From: an uncultured Clostridia bacterium
Lineage (GTDB): Bacteria; Bacillota; Peptococcia; Peptococcales; Peptococcaceae
Assembly: GCA_944391625.1 (NCBI GenBank)
Contig: CALXUG010000016.1
Span: forward strand, 1 to 52,018
Direction of reading: 5' to 3'
Length of the DNA stretch: 52,018 nucleotides
Below are positions 25,275 through 34,022 of this stretch, piece by piece. The notes beneath the pieces were generated by a model. The model worked only from the letters and a program-made list of their open reading frames with translations, was not told where the DNA came from and did not search any database. A program made the position numbers and the translations under genes. How positions within the stretch are numbered: the stretch's first letter is position 1; each line of letters opens with the position of its first letter.

Positions 25275-27140
25275 ATGATAAAAACAAAGCAACAAAAACG
25301 GACTATGCTGTTGTGCGTGTTATTATTGACGATGTTAGTTTTTGCAGCAGCCATACCAACCGCTGCATTGGCAGCTGATGAGGACATTGTTGTGCTGTAC
25401 ACCAACGATGTACATTGCGGTGTAGATGACAACATCGGCTACGCAGGACTGGCACTGTACAAGCAGCAGATGGAAACCCAAACCCCTTATGTAACACTGG
25501 TGGATGCCGGTGATTCCATTCAGGGTACGCCCATTGGCACCATCTCCGACGGACAGTATCTGATTGATATTATGAATCAGGTTGGCTATGATTTTGCAGT
25601 GCCGGGCAACCACGAATTTGACTATGGGATGTCTCGCTTTTTAGAGCTGGCAGAACAGCTGCAGTGCGGCTACTATGCAGCCAACTTTATGGACTTAACT
25701 ACCGGACAGCCTGTGTTTGCGCCATACAAGATGATGACCTATGGCGATACCAAAGTGGCTTTTGTGGGCGCAGTTACACCGGAAAGCTTTACCAAATCCA
25801 CACCGGCTTATTTTCAGAATGAACAGGGCGCGTATATTTATGGCTTCTGTGAAGATGAAAGTGGACAAACGTTGTATGATCAGATTCAAAAAAGTGTAGA
25901 CGCAGCCAGAGCCGAAGGTGCTGATTTTGTCATTCTGGTTGCCCATCTGGGTCAGAACGGCGTTACCGACCGTTGGTCCTCCACCAGCGTATTGCAGCAT
26001 ACCAGCGGTATTGATGCTTGCATTGACGGCCATTCCCATGAAGCAGTGCCGGCAGCCACTGTAACCAATCAGGACGGAAAAGCAGTGCCGCTGACGCAAA
26101 CCGGCACCAAACTGGCGGCTATCGGTAAACTGACTATTCAGCCGGATGGTGCTATTACCACCGAGCTGGTTGAAGCCGTATCCGATTCCGTTCAAGCTGC
26201 AGCGCAGGCAGACAGCTACATTGTGCAGCCGGGCGATTCATTAAGCAAAATTGCCAAAGCTAAACTGGGCGATGCACAGCGTTGGACGGAATTGTATCAG
26301 GCCAATCAGAACCATATCAAAAATCCTAACATGATTTTCATTGGCATGGAATTAACCATTCCGGGCCGGAGCGCAGAAACTGCGGCAGATGCCGATAATG
26401 CAGACCAAAAAGCGGTGGATGCTCATACCGATGCCTTTATCAAAGCCATTCAGGCAAAATACAGTGAAACCTTAAAGCTGGTACTGGGACACAGCGACGT
26501 TAATCTGACAGTCAACAATCCGCAGACAGGGGAACGGGCTGTGCGCAATGCTGAAACCAACTTGGGCGATTTGACCGCCGATGCCTATCGGTATGTGCTG
26601 GGCGCTGATATTGGATTTTCCAACGGCGGCGGCATCCGCGCCGACATTGCGGCTGGCGATATCACCTACAATGACACCTTAGCGGTGTTCCCTTATGGCA
26701 ACATGGGCTGCGTTATTGAGGCTACCGGTCAGCAGATTAAAGATGCCTTAGAACTGGCCTCCGGCAATTATCCTGAAGAAAGCGGCGGATTTTTGCAGGT
26801 GTCCGGCATTACCTACACCATTGATTCTGCTGTGCCATCTTCCGTAAAAACGGATGAAAAAGGCAACTTTGTAAAAGTAGATGGGGCGTATCGGGTAACG
26901 GATATTCAAATCAACGGTCAGCCATTGCAGGAAGATAACATTTACACCGTTGCCTCCCATAACTATATGTTAAAATCGGGCGGAGACGGTATGACCATGT
27001 TCCAGGGCTGCAATATCATTCGTGATGAAGTGATGACAGACGTGGATATTTTGTCCCAATATATCAATGAAAATCTGGGCGGTACTGTGGGCGAACAATA
27101 TGCTAATCCCGCTGGTCAGGGCCGCATTCAGATAAAATAG
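25275..27140 (+). CDS. secreted 5'-nucleotidase / UDP-sugar hydrolase with an internal LysM domain
   Basis: A 621-residue exported metallophosphoesterase. Signal peptide to about Ala34. The calcineurin-like domain has YTNDVHCG (Asp45, His47), VDAGDSIQGTP, GNHEFDYG (111-118) and GHSHE (252-256). A LysM peptidoglycan-binding module (SYIVQPGDSLSKIAKAKLGD ... LTIPG, about 313-364) is inserted between the catalytic and the 5'-nucleotidase C-terminal domain (about 380-600, NGGGIRADIAAGDIT). It likely hydrolyses extracellular nucleotides while held on the wall. AAGGAGGATAAA precedes the ATG; an extended -10 (TGTTATAAT) is at 25208-25216. Confidence 0.93.
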   Translation: MIKTKQQKRTMLLCVLLLTMLVFAAAIPTAALAADEDIVVLYTNDVHCGVDDNIGYAGLALYKQQMETQTPYVTLVDAGDSIQGTPIGTISDGQYLIDIMNQVGYDFAVPGNHEFDYGMSRFLELAEQLQCGYYAANFMDLTTGQPVFAPYKMMTYGDTKVAFVGAVTPESFTKSTPAYFQNEQGAYIYGFCEDESGQTLYDQIQKSVDAARAEGADFVILVAHLGQNGVTDRWSSTSVLQHTSGIDACIDGHSHEAVPAATVTNQDGKAVPLTQTGTKLAAIGKLTIQPDGAITTELVEAVSDSVQAAAQADSYIVQPGDSLSKIAKAKLGDAQRWTELYQANQNHIKNPNMIFIGMELTIPGRSAETAADADNADQKAVDAHTDAFIKAIQAKYSETLKLVLGHSDVNLTVNNPQTGERAVRNAETNLGDLTADAYRYVLGADIGFSNGGGIRADIAAGDITYNDTLAVFPYGNMGCVIEATGQQIKDALELASGNYPEESGGFLQVSGITYTIDSAVPSSVKTDEKGNFVKVDGAYRVTDIQINGQPLQEDNIYTVASHNYMLKSGGDGMTMFQGCNIIRDEVMTDVDILSQYINENLGGTVGEQYANPAGQGRIQIK

Positions 27141-27219
27141 AAAATTCTGTTTCCATCTTTCGATACGCAATAACAGACGATTCTGTTGATAAACGCAGCA
27201 GCCAACAGCAAAGCCATTG

Positions 27220-27247
27220 TTGTTGGCTGCAAACATATAGATACAAT
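27220..27247 (+). promoter_or_regulatory. promoter of the M20 amidohydrolase gene with overlapping palindrome
   Basis: -35 TTGTTG (27220-27225), 16-bp spacer, -10 TACAAT (27242-27247). A perfect inverted repeat GCAGCCAACA (27198-27207) / TGTTGGCTGC (27221-27230) covers the -35 and is a candidate operator. Confidence 0.6.
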
Positions 27248-27285
27248 AGCTGTGTTATCATAAAACAAAAACAGGAGGAATGGAT

Positions 27286-28641
27286 ATGCATCAAGCAATT
27301 GCAACATGGTTTGCTGACTATGGAGAACAGGTGCGGCAGTTTGCCCATCGTTTGTGGCAGCAGCCGGAAACTGCTTGGCAGGAACAATACGCCTGTCGGC
27401 AGACAGCAGAATTTTTACAGCAGCAAGGATTTACAGTAGAAACCTTTGCCATCGGTGACGATCCGGTTGCCGACAATACAGTGAGGGCGGTATATGGCAG
27501 CGGACATCCCATTATCGGAATTTTGGGCGAATATGATGCGCTGGATGGACTGGGGCAGGAAGCAGTGCCTTATCAAAAGCCCATTGCCGGGCCGGGGCAT
27601 GGCTGCGGTCACAATTTAATGGCAGCCTTCGGTATTGCCGCTGCCGCTTCGTTAAAAGCGGCCATGGAAGCGGAACAACTGTCGGGCACACTGGTTTATA
27701 TGGCTACACCGGCAGAGGAAACTCTGCATGGCAAGGTGCTGCTGGCAAGCATGGGCTATTTTGATGATTGGGATTTAGCCTTTGCCTGGCATCCTGTTGG
27801 CTGTCCCGCCAGCTTTGACCCGGTGGTGTTTAACGCTACCACCAATATTGTATTTGAATTTTTCGGCAGAAGCGCCCACGCCGGCACTCCCTGGGAAGGC
27901 CGCAGCGCTTTGGATGCTGCCGAGCTGATGACCACCGGCATTCAGTATCTGCGGGAACATATGACTCCCGATTGCCGCGTGCATTATACCTTCTTAGATG
28001 GCGGCGTTGCGCCCAATATTGTACCCGATCATGCATCGGTGTATTGCTTTATCCGTTCTTTAGATGCCAACAACGACGAGCTGGTGCAGCGGGTACTGCG
28101 CATTGCCCAGGGTGCTGCCCTGATGACCGACACCACCACCAGTCATACTGTAAAAACCCATTGCCGCGGAAGCCTGCCCAACCGTACATTGATGGAACAC
28201 AGCTATCAGGCTGCACAAAAAATTCCGGCTATTACTTATAGCCAGGAAGAAGTGCAGTTTGCCCGCAGCCTTTATGAAAACTGTACCGGAAAGACCGCGC
28301 CGGATGAACAGGAAAAGCTGCTGCCTGTGCAACTGCATGCGCCGCTGTCAAAAGAAATTGTGATGGGCGGATCCAGCGATGTGGGCGATGTGAGCTATAT
28401 CGCGCCAACCTTGCAAATGATTGGACCGGGCTGTGTGGCCGGCGGATTACCCACCCATCATTGGACAGTTACAGCCGCAGCAGGCACCGGCATTGGCGAA
28501 AAAGCCGCGCTCTATGGTGCACAGGTCATTGCCCAGAGCGCATTAGAGGCGTTCCAGAATCCTGACATTGTTGCCCAGTGTCAGGAAGAATTTGCGCAAA
28601 CCATCAAAACTGTCGGCGCATACCAGAAATTTCAGGGATAA
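27286..28641 (+). CDS. M20 family amidohydrolase (AbgB-like)
   Basis: A 451-residue zinc peptidase/amidohydrolase. GEYDALDGLGQ and GPGHGCGHNLM carry the first metal ligands, TPAEET the catalytic glutamates, and GRSAHAGTPWEGRSALDA the dimerisation lid. The layout resembles p-aminobenzoyl-glutamate hydrolase subunit B and related N-acyl amino-acid hydrolases. The start at 27286 is chosen because AGGAGG (27273-27278) is 7 bp before it; an ATG at 27280 is too close. It forms a single-gene unit ending at the 28702-28746 terminator. Confidence 0.92.
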   Translation: MHQAIATWFADYGEQVRQFAHRLWQQPETAWQEQYACRQTAEFLQQQGFTVETFAIGDDPVADNTVRAVYGSGHPIIGILGEYDALDGLGQEAVPYQKPIAGPGHGCGHNLMAAFGIAAAASLKAAMEAEQLSGTLVYMATPAEETLHGKVLLASMGYFDDWDLAFAWHPVGCPASFDPVVFNATTNIVFEFFGRSAHAGTPWEGRSALDAAELMTTGIQYLREHMTPDCRVHYTFLDGGVAPNIVPDHASVYCFIRSLDANNDELVQRVLRIAQGAALMTDTTTSHTVKTHCRGSLPNRTLMEHSYQAAQKIPAITYSQEEVQFARSLYENCTGKTAPDEQEKLLPVQLHAPLSKEIVMGGSSDVGDVSYIAPTLQMIGPGCVAGGLPTHHWTVTAAAGTGIGEKAALYGAQVIAQSALEAFQNPDIVAQCQEEFAQTIKTVGAYQKFQG

Positions 28642-28701
28642 GCGGGCAAATTAAAACCATAGTAAAAAATATCAATCTGCTTCGTTTACGCAGAAGCAAA
28701 G

Positions 28702-28747
28702 AAAACACCCAACAGTATCACAAATCTGATATCTGCTGGGTGTTTTA
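28702..28747 (+). terminator. terminator of the M20 amidohydrolase gene
   Basis: AAAACACCCAACAG (28702-28715) pairs with CTGCTGGGTGTTTT (28733-28746). No long T tract follows on the plus strand. Confidence 0.75.
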
Positions 28748-28850
28748 GGATATGCTGTGGAAATTATGGCTAATAACGTTTTAACAGATGAATTATTAAA
28801 GAAAAAATAATGAAAACAGTGGCAGACAGTACTCAAAAAAACAGGAGAGG

Positions 28851-28879
28851 TTGCGTTTTTTTTAGAAGTTGTTTATACT
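28851..28879 (+). promoter_or_regulatory. promoter of the MNT-HEPN operon
   Basis: -35 TTGCGT (28851-28856), 17-bp spacer, -10 TATACT (28874-28879), 48 bp before the first start codon. Confidence 0.7.
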
Positions 28880-28926
28880 GAAGAAAAGTAGGAAAGAATC
28901 TATAAAAGAGTTAGGAGTGTGTTGTG

Positions 28927-29268
28927 ATGGAAAAACCGATGCAGCAAATGATAGATAACTATATATCTGCATTGCAGAAAATTTACGGCTCACATTTAAA
29001 ACAGATTATTCTTTATGGTTCTTACGCCAGAGGAGATTATACGGAACAGTCAGATGTGGATATCATGATATTAGTAGATCTTCCGGAAACACAGTTGGAA
29101 ATTGGCGCAGATGCATTGTCTGAATTAGGGTTCCATTATAATATTGTATATGATATTTGGGTAATGCCCATTGTCAAAAATATTAATCATTTTCGTTATT
29201 GGAAGCAAGCCTATCCCTTTTATGCCAATGTAATGAAAGAAGGTGTCGTACTATATGATGCCGCTTAA
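28927..29268 (+). CDS. MNT-type nucleotidyltransferase (antitoxin of a HEPN/MNT pair)
   Basis: A 113-residue minimal nucleotidyltransferase. GSYARGDYTEQSDVD gives the GSX10DXD motif (Gly31-Ser32, Asp43, Asp45). In characterised MntA/HepT systems this enzyme AMPylates and neutralises the HEPN RNase. I take ATG 28927 (AGGAG at 28913-28917); the preceding GTG at 28924 is also possible. It overlaps the HEPN gene by 14 bp, so both are made together. The AT-rich composition suggests an accessory origin. Confidence 0.85.
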   Translation: MEKPMQQMIDNYISALQKIYGSHLKQIILYGSYARGDYTEQSDVDIMILVDLPETQLEIGADALSELGFHYNIVYDIWVMPIVKNINHFRYWKQAYPFYANVMKEGVVLYDAA

Positions 29269-29683
29269 TGAAACTGATCATGGTAGTTGTGTGGATTTGG
29301 CACTGCATCGGTTCCGTGTTTCGCAGGAAGATTTAGAAACAGCATGGTTATTGCTAAATGCGGAGCAATATCGAGCCGCCAATAATCGTGCTTATTATGC
29401 AATCTATCATGCGATAGATACTGTTTTGGCCATGGAAGGGAAGGCATTTAAACGGCATAAAGATACATTAGGGTATTTTAACAAAAATTATGTAGCAACC
29501 AATATTTTCCCGCGAGAATTAGGCAGGAAAATTATAAAGGCAGAAGAAATTCGACATGCAAGTGATTATGATACGTTTTATATTGCATCAAAAGAAGTGA
29601 CGCTGCAGCAAATTGAAACGGCAGAACAACTAGTAACGTTAGTAGCAGACTATTATGAAGCGCACAAAGATAATAGCGAATAA
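29255..29683 (+). CDS. HEPN domain protein (candidate RNase toxin)
   Basis: A 142-residue HEPN protein. RAANNRAYYAIYHAID carries the Rx4-6H motif (Arg45 ... His52) of HEPN ribonucleases. A second acidic/aromatic helix (IRHASDYDTFYIASKEV) is typical of this subgroup. In MNT/HEPN pairs the HEPN protein is the toxin that cuts RNA. Start at ATG 29255 with AAGAAGGTG 9 bp upstream, inside the MNT gene. The order here is antitoxin then toxin. Confidence 0.85.
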   Translation: MMPLNETDHGSCVDLALHRFRVSQEDLETAWLLLNAEQYRAANNRAYYAIYHAIDTVLAMEGKAFKRHKDTLGYFNKNYVATNIFPRELGRKIIKAEEIRHASDYDTFYIASKEVTLQQIETAEQLVTLVADYYEAHKDNSE

Positions 29684-29690
29684 AAATACA

Positions 29691-29730
29691 AGAGCATATC
29701 AGATTTCAAAGAACCTGATATGCTCTGTTT
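29691..29730. terminator. terminator of the MNT-HEPN operon
   Basis: AGAGCATATCAG (29691-29702) pairs perfectly with CTGATATGCTCT (29715-29726), then GTTT. On the other strand it could also stop cotJ read-through. Confidence 0.75.
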
Positions 29731-29848
29731 AAATTTTGAGGATATCTTTATTGTCAGTGTATGTTAAATATTTTAAGGCAGAAGATTACTCCCCACCTCT
29801 TTCACAACGATTGACAAACAAATTGCTTATATACAACGCAAACAAATC

Positions 29849-30427
29849 TTAACAGAAATATTTTTTCTGATTATAGTATTCTTTCACCGTTTCCAAAGCT
29901 TCGCCAAAACGCTGATAGTGTACAATTTCTCTGGCGCGCAAGAATCGCAGCGGCGCCAGCACATCTTCGTTGCCACAGGATAAATCCATCAAGTACTCGT
30001 AGGTCTGTTTGGCACGCTGTTCAGCGGCGATGTTGGATGTCAGGTCGGTGATAGGATCGCCCATACCGCTGATATAGTCGGATGTCCAGTTGTAGCCGTT
30101 AGGATCACTATAGAACAAGCCTTTACCGTGCAGTGTATAGTAGCCGTCCAAACCTGCTTCTTTCAGTTCGCACAAAGATGCATTTTCCATGATTTGATAT
30201 ACCATGGTGCCAATCATTTCTAAATGACCTATTTCTTCTGTGCCAATATCCGTCAATAATGCTTTGGTTTGACCGGTGGGCATGGTGAATCGTTGATTCA
30301 AATACTGCAGGCAAGCAGACAATTCGCCTGCTGGGCCGCCATACTGGGCGATCAGTGCTTTCGCCAGCCGCAGGTCTTTGCAGCGAATATCAACGGGGAA
30401 TTGTAATTTTTTTTCATAAATCCACAT
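29849..30427 (-). CDS. cotJC: spore coat protein CotJC (manganese catalase-like)
   Basis: A 192-residue ferritin-like protein of the CotJC / Mn-catalase family, a spore coat component. Metal-site glutamates and histidines occur in TEEIGHLEMIGTMVYQ, AAEQRAKQTYEYL and RAREIVHYQRFGEAL. The start MWIYEKKLQFPVDIRC at 30427 is preceded by GAGGAGG and overlaps the cotJB stop codon (TAATG). It is expressed in the mother cell in known sporulators. Confidence 0.95.
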   Translation of the reverse strand: MWIYEKKLQFPVDIRCKDLRLAKALIAQYGGPAGELSACLQYLNQRFTMPTGQTKALLTDIGTEEIGHLEMIGTMVYQIMENASLCELKEAGLDGYYTLHGKGLFYSDPNGYNWTSDYISGMGDPITDLTSNIAAEQRAKQTYEYLMDLSCGNEDVLAPLRFLRAREIVHYQRFGEALETVKEYYNQKKYFC

Positions 30428-30720
30428 TAGACAGAACCTCCTCTTTCCCATGGCCATGGATCATTGATCCAGCTCCATGGATAAGAAGCTGGGCAGTGGC
30501 CGAAATTGTTCATTGGACCATACTGTAATTCGTAGGCTGCCTTGGCATCCCAATATTGCTGGAACAACTGGTTGTAGTCGGCAACGGCCTGCTGATTGTC
30601 CGGGTGGGTATCCAAAAATAAATTCAGATCCACCAGAGAAAAGCTAAGCTGCTGCAGTTCCAGGAGCATGGCCTGCTTGCTGTTTTCATTAGAAGCCGGG
30701 CAGGCATTCATTTTTTTCAT
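30427..30720 (-). CDS. cotJB: spore coat protein CotJB
   Basis: A 97-residue coat protein with the CotJB pattern: LLELQQLSFSLVDLNLFLDTHP, then ADYNQLFQQYWDAKAAYELQYGPMNNFG and a Trp/Pro-rich C-terminal end (YPWSWINDPWPWE). The start at 30720 has AAAGGAGTG upstream; upstream in-frame ATGs lack sites. It overlaps cotJC by one base and overlaps nothing in cotJA after this start choice. Confidence 0.93.
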   Translation of the reverse strand: MKKMNACPASNENSKQAMLLELQQLSFSLVDLNLFLDTHPDNQQAVADYNQLFQQYWDAKAAYELQYGPMNNFGHCPASYPWSWINDPWPWERGGSV

Positions 30721-30745
30721 GCGAGACACTCCTTTATTAAAAGTT

Positions 30746-30970
30746 TTATGAACGTTTTTTCTGTGCATACTGCATCTGCTGCATTTGCTGCATCTGCATA
30801 TTCTGTGCGCCTGGTGCTGACTGCTGCATATTGATTGGAATATAAGGCTGATTCAGCCCGCTGAATACGGTGCCGTACATCAGTGCCTCAGCTGGCGCAT
30901 AAGGTGTGGTGTATTCCTGCCAGGGAACAGAGATCATCCCCAACTGCTGTCTTGGCTGCTGTACCGTCAT
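30746..30970 (-). CDS. cotJA: spore coat associated protein CotJA
   Basis: A 74-residue protein with the CotJA core (PWQEYTTPYAPAEALMYGTVF, roughly residues 16-36) and a Gln/Met-rich tail of QMQQ repeats. AAAGGAGGTTTT sits before the ATG. First gene of the cotJABC operon, which loads coat proteins onto the spore in known species. Confidence 0.93.
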   Translation of the reverse strand: MTVQQPRQQLGMISVPWQEYTTPYAPAEALMYGTVFSGLNQPYIPINMQQSAPGAQNMQMQQMQQMQYAQKKRS

Positions 30971-30999
30971 GTCAAAACCTCCTTTCCCATAACCTGTTA

Positions 31000-31027
31000 T
31001 ATACTATGAAAGGGACATGCCGTTGGT
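31000..31027 (-). promoter_or_regulatory. candidate mother-cell sigma promoter of cotJABC
   Basis: On the minus strand CATAGTATA (31000-31008) fits the CATANNNTA -10 of sigma-K (and the CATA of sigma-E). An AC lies 17 bp upstream (31026-31027). This fits mother-cell expression; no sigma-A promoter is evident. Confidence 0.5.
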
Positions 31028-31043
31028 GAGATGCCGCCCATAG

Positions 31044-31090
31044 TTTTTACAAGATATGGACTTGTAAAAATTCCTTTTCATGCATATAAT
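31044..31090 (+). promoter_or_regulatory. promoter and palindrome of the DMT transporter gene
   Basis: -35 TTGTAA (31062-31067), 17-bp spacer, -10 TATAAT (31085-31090). The perfect inverted repeat TTTTTACAAG (31044-31053) / CTTGTAAAAA (31061-31070) overlaps the -35 and is a candidate operator. Confidence 0.65.
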
Positions 31091-31184
31091 ATAAATTGCT
31101 GCCGTAGGACAATGACTTTTTGCTGCATGTACCTATGAAGCGATGACAGAAAAATCAGAACAAACAGAAGTTGGAGGGATTATT

Positions 31185-32114
31185 TTGCAAAGGACAAGTA
31201 TGATCGCCAAGTTGGCGTTACTGTTGGCGACAATTATATGGGGAAGTTCTTTTATTGTGATGAAGGACGCGTTGGATAATCTGGGCACCTTTTATTTGCT
31301 GGGCGTGCGGTTTATGGGCGCGTGCATATTATTGGCAGCGATCTTTTGGTACAAATTCAAATCGTTTAACATTTATTATGTCAAAGCAGGATTTGTCATG
31401 GGCACAGCGCTGCTTGCCGCCTATGCGGTGCAAACCTTTGGGCTGGCCGAAACCACACCGGGCAAAAATGCTTTCTTAACTGCCGGATATTGTGTCATGG
31501 TGCCGTTTTTGTATTGGCTGATTGCCGGTAAAAAACCGGACCGCTACAATATTTCTGCTGCCATTCTTTGTGTGGCAGGTATTGGCATGGTATCATTGGA
31601 CAGTAATCTCACCATGGGCAGAGGTGATTTGCTCACCATCATCTGCGGTGTATTTTATGCGCTGCACATTATAGTGTCTGCTCGTTATACACAAGATTCC
31701 GATGTGATTTTGCTGACCATCAGTCAGTTTTTCTTTGCCGGTGTGTGGAGTTGGGGATTTAGCTTTGCGTTTGAAACCATGCCGGCTGCTGCAAGCATTC
31801 CGGTAGATACCTGGCTCAGTCTGGCTTATCTGTGCGTATTTGCTACTGCCGGCGCTTTGGGCCTGCAAATGTATGGATTAAAATATACAACACCATCTGC
31901 CGGTGCGCTGATTCTCAGCCTGGAAGCCGTATTCGGCGTGCTGTTTAGTGTACTGCTGGGAGCAGAGGCCGTTACCTTGCGTTTATTGCTGGGCTTTGCC
32001 GTTATCTTCGTTGCCATTGTGGTATCCGAAACAAAACTGGAATTTTTGCACAAACCAAAAAAGCAGGTTTGTGATGAAACCAACACAGGAGAATGCTGCT
32101 CTGGGGAGTGTTAG
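31185..32114 (+). CDS. DMT superfamily (EamA) transporter
   Basis: A 309-residue inner-membrane carrier with ten predicted segments arranged as two EamA repeats (first opening LALLLATIIWGSSFIVMKD, second around LLTIICGVFYALHIIVSARYT). EamA proteins export small metabolites or amino acids. GGAGGG (31173-31178) fits the TTG at 31185; ATG 31200 with AAAGGA is an alternative. The tail ends in cysteines (ECCSGEC). Substrate unknown. Confidence 0.9.
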   Translation: MQRTSMIAKLALLLATIIWGSSFIVMKDALDNLGTFYLLGVRFMGACILLAAIFWYKFKSFNIYYVKAGFVMGTALLAAYAVQTFGLAETTPGKNAFLTAGYCVMVPFLYWLIAGKKPDRYNISAAILCVAGIGMVSLDSNLTMGRGDLLTIICGVFYALHIIVSARYTQDSDVILLTISQFFFAGVWSWGFSFAFETMPAAASIPVDTWLSLAYLCVFATAGALGLQMYGLKYTTPSAGALILSLEAVFGVLFSVLLGAEAVTLRLLLGFAVIFVAIVVSETKLEFLHKPKKQVCDETNTGECCSGEC

Positions 32115-32144
32115 ATGGGGAATGCTAGAATAGAAAATAAAAAT

Positions 32145-32180
32145 GGAGGCGTCAGCTATGGCTGATACCTCCGTTTTTTA
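32145..32180 (+). terminator. terminator of the DMT transporter gene
   Basis: GGAGGCGTCAGC pairs with GCTGATACCTCC around TATG, followed by six Ts. Confidence 0.85.
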
Positions 32181-32244
32181 TACAAGCAAACTATTTTATC
32201 TGCACATACTACATGTTTCCGCCGCTTCTCTATACAGCGTCGCT

Positions 32245-32919
32245 TTATTTTTCAGCAGCCCATTGGAATTGTTCTTTCCCTGCACCGAGTTCAAAATGAT
32301 ATTTGGCGATACCCAAGTCGATGGTGCTGTAAAATCCCAGCCCCGGTTTGGCTGAAACAACAGTGCCATGGAGGGAAAATTTAAACTTTTGCTGATTCAT
32401 GGCAGTGGGAGCCAGCAAGGCTGCTTCAATTCCCCGAACAAACCAGTCCGGCGGTGTTGCAGCGGCATCCATGACCCGTTCTTTTGGCTTGGATTTGTGC
32501 GGTGTTCCTTGGGTAACGCCATATCCCAGGGCGATGACAAGGTGAAGCTTTTCACCGGTTCCCACTTGAAACGCCGTTTTTATTTTGCTGTAAGTCATAG
32601 CCACCCAACAGGTGTTTAAACCCAGAGTTTGGGCATAAAGCGCAATCCGCTCTCCATAGTAGCCGCATGCTTCTTCCGTATCCTTTCCCTTTTTGCCGAT
32701 GATAGCCAGATAATTTTTAACGCCGGAAAACTTGCCATAATGGGCCATCAATCCGTCAAAGGCGTTGGGTTCATTAACAACCAGCTGCATATGCAGACCG
32801 CTCTCCCGATTGCAAGCGTCGATTTCCTGCTTTAGTTTGTCTATCATTTCTGCCGACAGAGGCGTATCCTGATAATTGCGCACCGAGTGGCGCGCCTTGA
32901 TTGCTTCTAACAGTTCCAT
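32245..32919 (-). CDS. nitroreductase family protein (TM1586-like)
   Basis: A 224-residue flavoprotein: RHSVRNYQDTPLS near the N-terminus binds FMN phosphate, and GERIALYAQTLGLNTCWVAM plus LLAPTAMNQQKF belong to the nitroreductase core. It looks like the two-halved TM1586-type nitroreductases. I start at 32919, preceded by TGGAGGAATTG. It lies downstream of the acetyltransferase gene on the same strand, about 60 bp away. Confidence 0.88.
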   Translation of the reverse strand: MELLEAIKARHSVRNYQDTPLSAEMIDKLKQEIDACNRESGLHMQLVVNEPNAFDGLMAHYGKFSGVKNYLAIIGKKGKDTEEACGYYGERIALYAQTLGLNTCWVAMTYSKIKTAFQVGTGEKLHLVIALGYGVTQGTPHKSKPKERVMDAAATPPDWFVRGIEAALLAPTAMNQQKFKFSLHGTVVSAKPGLGFYSTIDLGIAKYHFELGAGKEQFQWAAEK

Positions 32920-32981
32920 TTCACAATTCCTCCATGTATGATGTATGATAGAAATGCTTTTAGTCCGCATAAAATTATATT

Positions 32982-33416
32982 CTATAGATCCTGCGTAAAG
33001 CATATAATCCGATTTGCTTCTATAAAGCCGACTGCTTTATGAAAATGAAAACTGCTTTCGTTGGTTATCTCGCAATCACTGGCAAACTCCGAGCAGCCAT
33101 TTGCTTTTGCCCATTTCTTGCATTCTTCCAAAAGCGCTTTGGCGTATCCTCTGTGGCGATATTCCTCTTTGACAAAAATCCCTTCCAGATATCCAACCGG
33201 GCTTGTCTGTGTTCCTTCTACATAATCATGTCTTAATTGACATTGTGCAAAACCCACCGGAACATCTCCATCATACTTTAAGAAAAACTGGGCATCGCCT
33301 TGTAATAAACTCTGCCTGAACTCTTCTTCCAAACCGGCAGCAGAATGATGTCCCCATAATAGGGCCGCCAGAGATGCTGCCGCATTGATATCCTTCTCTG
33401 TTACCTGAACAATCAT
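32982..33416 (-). CDS. GNAT acetyltransferase, aminoglycoside AAC(6')-I type
   Basis: A 144-residue GNAT enzyme. The central block LRHDYVEGTQTSPVGYLEGI, the acetyl-CoA motif EYRHRGYAKALL and GCSEFASDCEITN match my memory of AAC(6')-Ic/Iz-type aminoglycoside 6'-N-acetyltransferases, which inactivate kanamycin-like drugs. Start at 33416 with CAGGAGGTTT upstream. Chromosomal copies in soil or gut Clostridia may have another natural substrate, so drug resistance is not assured. Confidence 0.85.
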   Translation of the reverse strand: MIVQVTEKDINAAASLAALLWGHHSAAGLEEEFRQSLLQGDAQFFLKYDGDVPVGFAQCQLRHDYVEGTQTSPVGYLEGIFVKEEYRHRGYAKALLEECKKWAKANGCSEFASDCEITNESSFHFHKAVGFIEANRIICFTQDL

Positions 33417-33548
33417 CGCAAACCTCCTGTGTATGGTACAAAACTGACGATTATCTGTTGATGAGAATTCTATTATATCGTATCGCTCGGCTTCTTTCAA
33501 GAAATCGCTATAACCAGGCAGCACCTGTGCAATGGGGAAGAGCTATCG

Positions 33549-34022
33549 TTAAAACTGTTCCGCCCACGCTTTCAGTTCTGCCGCTGCGGTGTTGCTGCCA
33601 AAGCGTTTGCCTTCTGCAAGATCAGCGCCTTTGCAGGAACTTTTCAGTTCGGCATTGGTATTTCCCATACCGCTGCTGCCCGATGTAGCAAAGGGAATCA
33701 CTTTCTTTCCGGTTACATCATACTGCTCCAAAAAGGTATTGATGATAGTGGGGGCTACATACCACCAGATGGGAAAGCCCACAAATATCCGGTCGTATTG
33801 CTCCATGTGTTCTACCTTGCCGGTGATAGCAGGCCGAAATGCTTTGTTATTCATTTCCACGCTGCTGCGGCTGTTTTTATTGGTCCAGTCCAAATCAGCG
33901 CTGGTGTAAGGCACTTCCGGTCGAATTTCAAATAAATCTGCACCGATGGCCTCTGCCAGCGTATGGGCCAGTTTGGCAGTTACGCCGCTGGCGCTGAAAT
34001 ATGCAACTAATGTTTTGCTCAT
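33549..34022 (-). CDS. flavodoxin
   Basis: A 157-residue flavodoxin-like protein. [16 protein letters not shown] (about 4-19) is the FMN-binding loop; [19 protein letters not shown] and [12 protein letters not shown] are the second and third contacts. This set marks the NAD(P)H-linked flavodoxin family (PF12682 type). GGGAGGAACC precedes the ATG. It is divergent from the XRE gene with a 265-bp gap. Confidence 0.92.
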   Translation of the reverse strand: MSKTLVAYFSASGVTAKLAHTLAEAIGADLFEIRPEVPYTSADLDWTNKNSRSSVEMNNKAFRPAITGKVEHMEQYDRIFVGFPIWWYVAPTIINTFLEQYDVTGKKVIPFATSGSSGMGNTNAELKSSCKGADLAEGKRFGSNTAAAELKAWAEQF

